Shown here piece after piece: positions 1 through 10,317 of a DNA stretch of 64,000 nucleotides. Below the pieces are notes generated by a model that saw only the letters and a list, made by a program, of their open reading frames with translations, made no database searches and was not told the DNA's origin. The number at the start of each line of letters is the position of its first letter. Position 1 is the first letter of the stretch. This stretch comes from Crambe crambe. Its lineage: Eukaryota; Porifera; Demospongiae; Poecilosclerida; Crambeidae. Made by a program: the position numbers and the translations under genes. Location: contig OZ004584.1 of assembly GCA_963924555.1 (NCBI GenBank), positions 6,943,001 to 7,007,000 of the forward strand, in the 5' to 3' direction.

Positions 1-1640
1 TTCTGGAAAAGCTCAGGGGCACTTGATATTCCGAAGGGAAGTTTGTTGAAGCAATATCGACCTGCTGGTGTTATGAATGTGGTGAGTAGTCGCGATTCTT
101 CTGCCAATGGTATTTGCCAGAAGCCACTATTGGCATCCAACTTGCTGAATATTTTGGCCCCGGCTAAAAGAGCTAATGTCTCATCCACCTTAGGAATAGG
201 ATGGACTTCTCTCAGCACACTCTCGTTGAGGGGTTTTAAGTCCACACAGATACGAGCTCCATTGGGTTTGGGGACAACCACCATCCCTGCACACCATGGA
301 GTGGGTTCATCCACCTTTGAGATGACACCCAGTTTCTCCATTTTGTCTAATTCTTCTTGGACTTTCTGACGTAATGGAATAGGAACTCTTCTTGGTGTGT
401 AAAGAGCATGTGGGGTCGCATTATCTTTCAATTTGATTGTGTAATCTTCACCAATTTTTCCAAGACCCTGGAATAGCTTCCCAAATCTTCCTCGTACATC
501 TACTCCATTGCAATAATTGGCCTCCATTATGTTCACAAGTTTTAGGGCAGTGATGGCCGGCAATCCCAGTAAGTTATTCCTTAAACCTCGGACAACAAAG
601 ATTATTTGATGGGAAGAGGAATCTTTGTGAGTGAGTAGGGCTGAGAATTGGCCTATAACTTCCAGTGATTCTCGTGTTGGTCCACTAAGAACTTTGGTTG
701 TTTCTTGCAGGGTTATTTCAGGGAGAGTCTTGTAGGTTTCCTCCATAATTGCTGTAACCTCTGCCCCAGTATCCAGTTTGAAGTCTACAGCTGTATTCTT
801 CATTTGGATCTTGCAGTGCCACGAGAACTTGTTTTCTGTGACAGCATCAACAATGTCAAGGTAAGCAGTGTCCATATTCATATTAGTGGCTGCTGCTTGT
901 GTTTTTGAGAAACATCTGGCTCCAAAGTGACCTTTACGATTGCACTTATAGCAGGTTGCATTCATGGCAGGACATTTGTCTCCAGGCACATGTTTATCAT
1001 GACCACATCTTGTACATTTTGATGTTCTAGCACGGGCTCCACCACCTCGGCCACTTTGACCTTTGTTGACCTCATCAATAGTGATTGGGTCTTTCTTGCT
1101 GCCTTCTTGTAGAAAGGCCTGTTGTTCTGTTACCGCTTCCTTCTGTCTTATGGCTTTCTTGGCTTTTTCTAGAGTTAGAGTGGCATCCATTTGTAGTTTT
1201 TCAGAGAGTGCCACATCTCTAATGCCTACCACTAAGCGGTCTCGCAACATTTCTTGTTTAAGGGTTCCATACTCGCAATTCTCAATTAGTTCATAGAGTG
1301 TTGTAATGTATTGCTCAGAAGATTCACCCTCTCTCTGATCTCTGCAGTTGAATTTTGCCCTCTCATATATAGTATTTTTCCTAACTTGGAAATAATCATC
1401 AAATTTCTCCATGACTGTATCATACATTTTCCGTCCCTCTGCTGTGATGTTTGTAGAGCTGAGGACAGCATCAGCTTCCTCTCCCATACAGTATAGCAAT
1501 GTACTGACTTGTCTGAGGTTGTCTTGGCTGGCTAAATTGGAGGCTTGTCGGTATTGTTCAAATCGCCTCTTCCATTTCGCCCAGTTGTCAGAATTTTTGA
1601 AGTCAAAGGGTTCTGGAGCAGGTAAGCGAAGTTCAGCCAT
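1..1640 (-). CDS. Ty3/gypsy-type gag-pol polyprotein, 3' part outside window
   Basis: One reading frame starts at the ATG at 1640 and appears open by eye to the left edge. The first 200 or so residues resemble a retrotransposon capsid (Gag), with motifs such as WAKWKRRFEQYR. Two zinc knuckles follow: a diverged one at about 969-1018 (CTRCGHD...GDKC) and a canonical CCHC one at about 915-956 (CYKCNRKGHFGARC). Next come an aspartic-protease-like stretch with LDTGAEVTAI near 740-790 and the start of reverse transcriptase near the edge (VVVPKPNG, FSKLDANSGFWQIPL). Gag, protease and RT are therefore fused without a visible frameshift. The start is supported by a primer-binding site three bases upstream. 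RNase H and integrase would lie outside the window. The frame looks young, since I noticed no stops. It is unrelated to the receptor cluster and marks its left edge here. Confidence 0.85.
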   Translation of the reverse strand, partial: MAELRLPAPEPFDFKNSDNWAKWKRRFEQYRQASNLASQDNLRQVSTLLYCMGEEADAVLSSTNITAEGRKMYDTVMEKFDDYFQVRKNTIYERAKFNCRDQREGESSEQYITTLYELIENCEYGTLKQEMLRDRLVVGIRDVALSEKLQMDATLTLEKAKKAIRQKEAVTEQQAFLQEGSKKDPITIDEVNKGQSGRGGGARARTSKCTRCGHDKHVPGDKCPAMNATCYKCNRKGHFGARCFSKTQAAATNMNMDTAYLDIVDAVTENKFSWHCKIQMKNTAVDFKLDTGAEVTAIMEETYKTLPEITLQETTKVLSGPTRESLEVIGQFSALLTHKDSSSHQIIFVVRGLRNNLLGLPAITALKLVNIMEANYCNGVDVRGRFGKLFQGLGKIGEDYTIKLKDNATPHALYTPRRVPIPLRQKVQEELDKMEKLGVISKVDEPTPWCAGMVVVPKPNGARICVDLKPLNESVLREVHPIPKVDETLALLAGAKIFSKLDANSGFWQIPLAEESRLLTTFITPAGRYCFNKLPFGISSAPELFQ

Positions 1641-1642
1641 CT

Positions 1643-1660
1643 ATCCCACTTCTGACACCA
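1643..1660 (-). promoter_or_regulatory. Retrotransposon primer-binding site
   Basis: On the minus strand this reads TGGTGTCAGAAGTGGGAT. It starts with the TGG expected for pairing to a tRNA CCA end and lies directly inside the putative LTR end (TACA at 1664-1661). It resembles primer sites assigned to tRNA-Leu in other gypsy-type elements, but that tRNA assignment is from memory. Confidence 0.7.
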
Positions 1661-1891
1661 TGTAAAAGTATGAAATACTAATGGACAAATCAGTTAACTC
1701 TCATCTATGAGCAGCTGCTCAATCACGAGACTCACATACAAAATGACATAACTATAGGATGATACAATGTCATGTATAATAACTAATGGAAATACACAAC
1801 TAAACATAATACTGTCACAGGAGTGAAGTAGGAATAGTATCTCGTACTTGATGATGGGTAAGGGTCACTTCACTAAGTTTACTCTCTTGCA
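1661..1891 (-). repeat. Probable 5' LTR of the retrotransposon
   Basis: The inner border next to the primer-binding site is clear: plus strand TGTAAAAG from 1661. The outer border was chosen at an imperfect inverted match (CTCTTGCA ending at 1891). The partner LTR is outside the window, so the length is uncertain. Confidence 0.4.
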
Positions 1892-2582
1892 TGCAGTTAT
1901 AATACATATTCCAGCTAGATTTTTGGGCCATACTGCTTCGATGCTGCAGTACTTGGTTTTCATAATGAAGCTGCAGTTATAATAGCTATAATAATTATTA
2001 TGTGCTAAATTTGTGGTCATCCCTACTTCACATTTTTATTTCGAAGAAATTTTTTGCATTCATAAAGAAAAAGAACAAAAGTCAATTTTAGAACTTGTTT
2101 TTTTCTTATGTTAGCGAATGAATTTTTGGCTTTTGAACATTCTCCTCTCTTCTTTGTAGATATAATAATTCATTGTAGCTTCTGAGAACCTGTAGAGTAA
2201 GGGTAGAAGAGAAAGAAGAGTTTTTACTTATACAGTCCTATGACCTTTGACCCGCCATCCCTATTTAGAGAGTGCTAGCGCACTCTCTGATATGTAATGA
2301 TAGCACAGATGATTTTGGGGAAAAAGCTAATTGATAAGCATACACTGATGATGGCTCTGAGTAGCAGCTAATTTCCTGATTTAATAATTATGAGTGTGAG
2401 AGTTATGTATTGATATTGAAATTTAATGACTGATTAGAACTTTTAGTGTGATGATTAACTTTATGATACAATGTGTTATGATGGGAATAAAAAACAAGCA
2501 ATGATTATAGCAACTACAATGTGTATTGGGCTACAGGAGGTTACGAAGCTGAATTGGGAGTGACCATCAGTGTTCGTAGGTG

Positions 2583-2629
<47 letters not shown>

Positions 2630-3033
2630 GGGGGGGGGGGGGGGGAGGGGGGTGGGAAGGAAGAGAGTGTCAATAAAGAAATGTCAATAAGTCAATAAAG
2701 AAACTCTTGAAATGTAAAAACCATTAGCTATAGAGGAACCTCCAAAAATGGACACACTTGGGGACCCAGCCTTTTGTTGATCCTTGTAGAGAGGTTGTGG
2801 TCAGTTCGTACATGTATAACAAGATTGTTTTTGTTGAGAGGTATGTCCTTTTTTGTTCCCAGGCTGATTTTTTTGTGGGGAACAAGGCATATAATTGGGA
2901 GATATTATTGCATTTTTTAAAGAGGACACTGAGGCTCCACTGTAACTTGCCAAAAAGGGTCATAAATTGTCACACTTCTTGTCTCCTTCTTTTATACCAA
3001 CCTGTTTTAAAGATTCTCACCATGGTTGAGCCC
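1892..3033. other. 3' flank of R1, duplicated at 53.6-54.35 kb
   Basis: No gene seen. From about 2296 to 3033 the sequence is closely similar to 53.63-54.35 kb, the 3' flank of R13. The match includes the TG microsatellite, the poly-G tract and the bases leading into the final exon. It is the downstream end of a duplicated R1/R13 segment and probably holds the 3' UTR. Confidence 0.6.
2584..2650. repeat. (TG)n microsatellite followed by poly-G
   Basis: About 22 TG units run directly into about 20 G. A shorter version of the same compound repeat sits at the matching position of the paralogous flank near 53,902-53,932. Confidence 0.95.
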
Positions 3034-5226
3034 TCAATGCTTCCTCCTCTCTTCTCCCAATGGAACCACATTGGAGTAAATTGTTGCATCAGGTCCAACT
3101 ATTTCAAGTCTCGGAGTTAAAGGAGGAATCTCAGCATAAACTGGCTATTGAAACATAAAGAGAATGATAAATTCAATTATCATAGCTGTGTAGGTATTAG
3201 TCTATCATCACCTCTACTTTACCAACATCTTTAGTAATGGCATATGCACTGTTTTCCTGAATGTGTATTTCTGGGTGATTTTGTCTATCTTGAGCGGTGG
3301 CCACCATTTCAGAAGATCTCTATAATGAATCATCAGAAAGTATGACTAACTTTGGCTTAAGATGATGTTATTTTTGTTAAGAAAGTATGCATGCATCCTT
3401 TCATCATGCCAATGGCAGCCATTTTGGTAAGAGCATAATACAAATTGTGCACCAAAATGGCCTCTGTTGGGATGCATAGTAAAAGGATACATTGTAAACA
3501 CTCAGATCAACTGTAACTAGCTCCATTTGGAGCTAAATGGAAAGAAAGTAAAAATTGCTTTGAGTTCATCAGTAATTATAGCTAGCTAGTTCTTCTTGTA
3601 GCTATGGATACCTCTTCTCTTTGAGGATCCTTAAGCTTGATAACTGTGTACGCACTGTTTTCATGAGTTCGTATCTCAAGGTTTATTACTTCACCAGATG
3701 ATTTTTGGCTATGGTTCCTGCCTGTGGGAGTGTTGTAACATAGCATAAGTGAATCATCATGAATTTGAAAGTGCTATGTAGCTGTCATATTGATCAACTG
3801 TCTAAGCTGTAGTGATATAAATGTAGCTACCATTTTTCATGTGATGTAACCAATAGCAACAGCAAAATGTTGATAGCAGTAGAATGAATGCTAATATGGT
3901 CACCACTGCATGGAAATATAACAATAACAGTGACACGATTCTACCATAATATTTACCAATACCCACAGCAATTATCACATTCAAATACTCAAAGGAGGAG
4001 GAATCTATAGAATAGTATATGATATACATTAGTATATGACATACATTAGTCTATGGTAAGTTAATTCTTACTGATTATAGTCGAAATGATCTTTTGTGTT
4101 GTCATATTAGTTGGGTTACTTTCACTTGGGAAGTACATCACAAGGATAACATTAGATAAATTTCCACCTTCAGTTTCCACATAAACAGTATAGTTGTTCA
4201 CAGATGCATTGAAATATCTGCTACAGTTATTCTCACTGTTCAGAATGAAGTACTGCAACTGATTTAAACTAACTGAGCAGTTGCAATGAGTGTTATTGTC
4301 GTAAACAGTTAATTCTTGGAAGCATACAGATGTCACCTGCAAGAGAATGAGTAGCTAGCATTTTAACCCTTTAGATTAAAAACATACCAAAGATATATTC
4401 AGCTCCAATTCCGAATTAAGTCGTTGTTGTATTTGACCTGCACTAAGGAATATCCCTGAATAAAATTATAACAGTTAGTCACCTACATAATTATGTAGTA
4501 CCCATTAGTTTCATTACCATCATAAAATTCTACATTCCTTGGATCACTAGGAGCCCCTCGACCTACTACATTCACTGCTGTGATTATGAACTGATACTCT
4601 AACACTGATCCAAGGACTGAGTTGTTGGTAGGTAACGTGTAGTGAGGAGCTATGATGGAGCATTGTCCAAGATGGTGAAGTGGAATCTTCTCTCCCTCAG
4701 ATACATTGTACACCTCCACACAGAATGTCATGTCTGGGTCAGTGTTAGTGATGTCCAGGGAGAAGGGAGGCTGCCAAGTCAGGGTGATGGAGGAACAGAT
4801 AATGGAAAAATTGACATCTTTGACTTTATCAAGCAGTCCTATAAGTATCAAAAGTTTAATAATGACTAAGTGATGAGATAATAATTGCTACTTTCCTTGT
4901 ATCTGGACAAAGAACACTTCACCATAGAGTATTGTGGGGTCACTAACATTAAAGATATTATGTCTTTCACATTGGACTACAGAGTTCTGAAATGTTTCAG
5001 TACAGTTCAAATGCAGCATTCGGTGTTCAAATGTAGTGGTGATTCGAGATCGTTCTTCAATAATATTGTTTAATGAGATATTATTGACTGTCCACATGAT
5101 TGCATAATCACCTATAGGTTTGAACTGACAATTGAATTCAGCCACTTGATGTAGGCCACAAATCACTTGTGATGACATGGAACTTTCTGTAGCTAACAAT
5201 AATAATATCACTACCTTTATTATCAT
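3034..5226 (-). CDS. R1: Ig-FN3 receptor, short tail with ITIM/ITSM-like motifs
   Basis: Nine exons read in one frame for about 478 residues: Ig 5226-4896, FN3 4838-4518, linker 4455-4388, second FN3-like 4336-4072, stalk 4004-3957, TM 3905-3831, tails 3721-3612, 3319-3212 and 3144-3034. The signal peptide begins MIIKVVILLLLATESS. The Ig exon has four cysteines and the central tryptophan (IMWTVNN). The FN3 exon shows LTWQPPFSLD and AVNVVGRGAPS. The TM exon ends in a palmitoylation-like CCC before WLHH. The tail has SAYTVI (ITIM consensus), SAYAIT, VYAEI and TIYSNV (ITSM-like TxYxxV), and no enzyme domain. Intron 1 needs a GA donor (see its own entry); the others are GT-AG. No lesion was found, so it is probably functional. 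Ligand unknown; a surface recognition receptor signalling through SH2 proteins is inferred. Closest relative in the window is R13. Confidence 0.85.
4839..4895 (-). other. Intron 1 of R1 with GA donor (GA-AG)
   Basis: This 57-base intron lies between CAAG and GACTG on the minus strand and begins GAAAGT. Only removal from GA to the final AG joins Ig to FN3 in phase 1. The GT four bases further in gives a stop within three codons. The same arrangement is seen in 14 Ig-type exons of the window. Rare GA-AG introns are known elsewhere, for example in vertebrate FGFR genes. Confidence 0.7.
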
Positions 5227-5334
5227 AGTGAATTAGCTACTGTAGGCAACTTGCTTTTACCGAAATTAGTTAGTAGAGCAATAGTTCATGCTCGCGCGTG
5301 CGCGTGCAACATTAATTGCTTATACGCGTGACAT

Positions 5335-6775
5335 TCTGGATAGGTCCGTTTAAAGTGAAAACTCAACCGTGACTTCAAGATATGCGACATTGCTTTTTTT
5401 CATTTTCAAGGTCTCTAGCTAATTTGCTTGCAAATTCACTCCGATGGGAACAATCTTACATCTGTATGCAGCAGTGAAAGGCTTTATGTAAAATAATCAA
5501 ACATTTCCCCTTCATTAAGACTTAATAAAACCACTTACCTTCTTCTTCTTTAGTATCCCCTTCTTCTATAGCAATGTACTAGCTATAATTATAGCTTCAA
5601 TTTTTAGATTGCTCTGTGGTGGCATTATAATAAACTTCGAAGGAACTATGTTGTAGCTATAGTACATTTGTGTATCACTTTGAGATGAACATGAGAGGTT
5701 TCTCTATAGATTAATCAATCATCATGAATAATAAGAGCTATACCTCACTACTCAAAAAATATAGCTGGGTGAAGCTTGTGGTTACAGCTGGGTCATCTTG
5801 AGTATTATGCATACATGCATGCTCTGCAAGCTATGTAAGCCATTCCCCAAATAGCTACGTAGCTATGTAAAAAAGCAACCACGAGTGTACATAATAATAG
5901 TATGTTTCAACAAAATATTTCATGAAGCCTATTCAATCTCAAAGTCAAGACTCTTTCTGTATTGTAACAATAACAAAAACATCTTTCACCAATAGCTATA
6001 ATATATATTATTTTGATGAAAATTAGCTAATTTGCTTCAATCTCCAAGCTATCCATCACTGGGTCAGGTGGATCAGTGGGTATCTTGCATGGGTTTTGAC
6101 TCTAATGCAAGGTGTAGAGAAATTGACAATATCTCATGAATCAGCTACAGTGACTAGGACCTATAGATCACCAGTTACCACCAACAACAATAGCACCACA
6201 CAGCAACAACAATAACAAGCAGAAAGATAAAGGCCATCTTTATAATTTTATAGCTACAGTATACAGATTATTATGATACTATAGTTTATTATGCCACTGC
6301 AAAGAAAATATCGTAGTATTATTATAATAAAGTTATGCATGTGACTGATCATTCAGGTTCCCAGAACATAGATAACAGTTGTTGGAGAGCCATGCATGCA
6401 TGACCAACTCAGTTTGTTTTGTATTTCATGATTTAGTTTTCTATAGCAACAGCTAATCGTCCCAAATAGTAGCTATTACTAGATAATAATAGCTACTGCA
6501 AAGATGTAGCTAGATTGTTTGTGTAGCTCTTTCTCCCATCCCTAAAGCAAATCATGGCTACATACATAGGATATTTCAAAGTGCAGTGAAAATATCCACG
6601 TTCAATTTCATCTTTCCACACAATCATTAAATTTTAGCTACACTAATTTGATTACAGGCAATAGTATAACAGTCGGCTTATGTAAACACACTGTCATTGT
6701 TAGTCACATGAAAGATATTTTCTTGATAAATAATTAATAGCTAGCTAGCTTGTTTGTGAGATCACAGTACATATA
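5335..6775 (-). pseudogene. Relic of a death-domain receptor tail
   Basis: Around 5360-5500 is a decayed death-like exon (residual match to the AADV...SEFA...LEDE region of R10). At 5540-5850 are decayed tail exons like those of R10 at 46.0-46.3 kb. The segment matches 14.48-15.9 kb base by base for long stretches. Near 6200-6250 is a signal-peptide-like start. At 6670-6760 the end of an R4-type death exon is joined directly to sequence that in R4 lies about 1 kb further upstream, so an internal deletion is visible. No Ig or FN3 exon remains. It cannot encode a receptor. Confidence 0.6.
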
Positions 6776-7474
6776 TCCATGCATCCATAACTGTTTTCAT
6801 TCATTCAACAATATTGGCGGGAAGTCGATCAGCCAATTCTCTTATATAATTAGCTGAAAAAGGTTTGGTAATACACTGTAGGAGCCACTCCCCCAAACGT
6901 CCTCCATTAGCTACTGCACTATAACCTGAAGCTGTAGGGATTCAATTTATTGGCTGGATATAGAACAATAGATTGATTCCATTTCCATCCTTCATCCCTA
7001 CCCTTGTTTCCTTATTTTTTGAGCAATTAGCTAAAGGTCATCCCTAATTTGGAAACCTTCTTGCATATAAAATCTCTTAGGAAGACAATCATTTATGTGT
7101 GGGTGCAACATTAATGAAAGACAACATCGTGTCACTGATATACATACTAGCTAGCCTTATAGTGTGCAGAACTGTATAATTATTAATTATAAAAAAGGTT
7201 TTAGAGACCGAAAAGAAGTGGATGACATTAAAATAATGTGGGTACCCACGAATTCGAAATGTCCAGTCTTGCAATTAATTTCCTGCAGTAAAAAATCATT
7301 ACCTGATCAATTGAAGTTATAGTGATACTGTTTTCAGGTGCTGGGAAATGGGGGGAGGGGAGTGTCATAGAAAATGCAAAAACTGCTTATTATATCAGGA
7401 CACATTTCAAAGATGCCCATTAGATACGTAACTCCACCCGTTAAAGATTCTCACTGTGTGTTATTGTTGAGCTC
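6776..7474. other. 3' flank of R2, no gene
   Basis: No coding signal beyond shadows. From about 7040 the sequence (for example TTTTCAGGTGCTGGGAA near 7335) is shared with the 3' flanks of R12 (about 51.29 kb), R7 (about 33.77 kb) and R15 (about 58.12 kb), so it belongs to the duplicated unit. The left part to about 7000 is unique in the window. Confidence 0.5.
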
Positions 7475-10026
7475 TCAATGTTTCCTCCTAACCACATTTG
7501 AGTAAAATGTTGCTTCAGGTTCAATTATTTCAACTCTCGGAGTTAAAGGAGGAATCTCAGCATAAACTGGCTATAATAATGTAGATCTATACATGAGAGA
7601 CAAAGTTCTAAGAAAGTTCAATTAGCTAATAGTCACCATCACCTCTACTTTACCAACATCTTTAGTGAGGGCATATGCACTATTTTCTTGAACGTGTATT
7701 TCTGGGTCATTTTGTCTGTCTTTGGCAGTGGTTATCACTTCAGAAGATCTCTTAGGCTATTAGGATAATGAATTCATCATGAAATATGACAACACTTTAT
7801 TAAGATATGCTTAAAATGAACTTTTTTTCCTTTGGATCAAAAAGGAAGACAATAAAACCAGTGATTGTCGCTCTGAGGCTACAATTTCAATGTTCTTCAT
7901 CAATACCTCTTCTCTTTGAGCATCCTTAAGCTTGATAACTGTGTATGCACTGTTTTCATGAGTTTGTATCTCAGGGTTTATTACTTCATCAGATGATTTC
8001 TGGCCGCTATGGTTCCTACCTACATGTTATAGAATTAACGTGAGAGAGAATCCTCATGATAGCTATTGTAAGAGAAACTATCAATTTATGGCAATCACTA
8101 ACTGTCTAAGGAAGTATTATAATAGTCACCACTTTTCACATGATGTAACCAATAGCAACAGCAAAATGTTGATAGCAGTAGAATGAATACAAGCATGCTC
8201 ATCACTGCATGGAAAGATAACAAATTAATAACAGTGAGCGACAAGATTTCACATAGCTACGTAATAATATTTACCAACACCCACAGATACTGCAATTACC
8301 ACATTCGAATGCTCGAAAGAAGAAGAGTCTACACATACGTGGTAAGCAATAACTAACATAGCATCATGGCACAACAGCTGCTTACCAACTGTTGAAAACC
8401 TTTTTTGTGTTATCTTATTATTAGTTGGGTTGTTTTCACTTGGGAAGTACATCACAAGAATAACATTAGATAAACTTCCACCATCAGTTTCCACATAAAC
8501 AGTATAGTTGCTTACAGATGCATTGAAACATCTGCTACAGTTATTCTCATCACTGTTCAAAATGAGGTACTGTAACTGATTCGATGTAACTTGTGCTGGG
8601 CAGCTGCAGTGTGTGTTGTCATCATTATAGTCAAAGTGAATAGTATATTCTTGAAAGCATACAGATGTTACCTGAAATATAATGAATACACCATTTAAAA
8701 TTACCATTAATTATCATGATCACATACCAAAGATATATTCAGCTCCAATTCAGAATCAAACAGTTGTTGTATTTCTCCCTCAGAAATGAATATTCCTGAA
8801 TTAATTTAGTAATCATAATACCAGCTAGCAGTTATTGTAGTACCCATTAGTTTCATTACCATCATAAAATTCTACATTCCTTGGATCACTAGGAACCCCT
8901 CGACCTACTACATTCACTGCTGTGACTATGAACTGATAGTGAAGCATCAGTCCAGAGTTGTTGGTGGGTATTGTGTAGTGAGGAGTCGCAATGGAGCATT
9001 GTCCAAGGTGGTGAAGTGGAATCCTCTCTCCCTTGGATACATTGTACACATCCACACAAAACACCATGTCTGGGTCAGTGTTAGTGATGTCCAAGGAGAA
9101 GGGAGGCTGCCAAGTCACGGTGATGGAGGAACAGTTAATGGAAACATTCACTTCTCTCACTTTAGCAAGTAGTCCTGGAGGAATAAATCTGCTATTAACA
9201 GATAGTGTAAATCATAAGTTAGCTTTCCTTGAATGCGGACTGTAATTAAGTCACCATAAATGATACCAGAGCTTATATTTGCTATATCAAGTACCATACA
9301 CTGAACTGTAACATTTTCATTTTGTTCTGTACAGTTTATCTGAAATTCTTTGAATAATGTTTGCTCTCCAGTTCTTATTTGTAAGGTATTATGGGTGACA
9401 GTCCATAGAATTGCAGGTAGAATTAGAGATGACGTATTCAAGTTGCAATGAAATTCAGCTATTTGATATAAATCACACACCACTTCTACATACATAAGCA
9501 CATTGAAGAGTTTGATTGCTGTGTATAAGCTATTAAAACAATACCTTTTCCTTCCCCTAACTTAATAAATACTAGCATAAGAGCAAAGAAGTATCTTCCT
9601 GCCATAACTATCGAAACTCAAAGATAGATGTAGCTCACTAGTTTAGAAAATAAATGTGAATGATGTAACTAAAATAATTATTATTATAGCTACACCTTGT
9701 ATTTGGATGTGGTATACATCTCCAAGAACATCTGGGTCACTTCGATTGAAGATATTTCGTTTTTTGCATTGAATTGTAGAGCCTTCAAATGTCTGAGTAC
9801 AGTTCAGATTAAGCATCCGATTTCCAATAGTTGTATCAACTCCTTCAATTTGAGATGCTGAGACATTGTTGATCGTCCATTCTATTGCATGTAGACCCAG
9901 TGGGATGAAGTCCAAGGTACAGTTTAATACAACATGTTGATGCAGACCACAAATCACCACCAATGATGCTATCACCATAATAAGACCAATAATTTTAGCT
10001 AATAGCTCTATAGTGGCTAACTTCAT
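7475..10026 (-). CDS. R2: Ig receptor with optional second Ig exon, short tail
   Basis: Exons: Ig1 with signal peptide 10026-9696; an alternative signal exon 9605-9545; Ig2 9485-9228; FN3 9174-8860; linker 8795-8728; second FN3-like 8671-8386; stalk 8328-8275; TM 8204-8130; tails 8019-7907, 7750-7643 and 7570-7475. Every part is open. Ig1 ends with a normal GT donor (CAAG|GTGTAG), whereas Ig2 ends CAAG|GAAAGC. All these junctions are phase 1, so three in-frame products are possible: Ig1-Ig2-FN3 (about 567 residues), signal exon-Ig2-FN3, or Ig1-FN3 with Ig2 skipped. The tail has SAYTVI, SAYALT, VYAEI and TFYSNV, with no death domain. Its start lies 291 bases from the end of R3. The homologous pairs are R7/R8 and R15/R16. 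No lesions seen. Alternative promoters are inferred from the two signal peptides. Confidence 0.82.
9545..9605 (-). CDS. Alternative signal-peptide exon of R2
   Basis: It encodes MAGRYFFALMLVFIKLGEGK, a hydrophobic leader, and ends in phase 1 at a GT donor, the phase needed for the Ig2 exon. R15 has the intact counterpart at 60404-60344. In R7 the ATG at this place is mutated to AAG. Use as a separate first exon is inferred. Confidence 0.6.
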
Positions 10027-10317
10027 TATGTAGCTAGATACTTGAACTATAGGTCATACCTTTACTGACATTAATCAATATTAAAATGATTCCCAATAAT
10101 ATGGTGGCACAGTCATCCATTAATAACCTCAGTAATGATGGCTAGTATAGCTAGCTACATCATGAAACTGTTTATCATAGCAAAACCATAGTGTGCTATA
10201 TTTGGAGTTGCCAAAACTGTTTGTATAAAATACATGACTTATCATCAAAACAAAATTTAATTTTAGACACAACTGACTAATGTCCTAGCTAGCTACACCA
10301 TGTACCAATTCTGATAC

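Larger units (their letters stand above)
1..1891 (-). mobile_element. LTR retrotransposon, 5' half (Ty3/gypsy-like)
   Basis: The element contains, in minus-strand order, a candidate LTR, a primer-binding site and a gag-pol frame that leaves the window at base 1. Only the 5' half is visible, so the second LTR and the target-site duplication cannot be checked. The RT and zinc-knuckle motifs place it in the LTR class. The outer LTR limit at 1891 is a guess from the CA-like end. Confidence 0.75.

Noticed and set aside
2476-2673. Minus-strand proline/threonine-histidine frame over the TG repeat
   Set aside because: Produced entirely by the microsatellite.
8939-9172. Plus-strand frames of about 70-110 residues opposite every FN3 exon
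   Set aside because: They recur only because the minus-strand FN3 exons are duplicated and strongly conserved. They have no leader, splice context or known domain.
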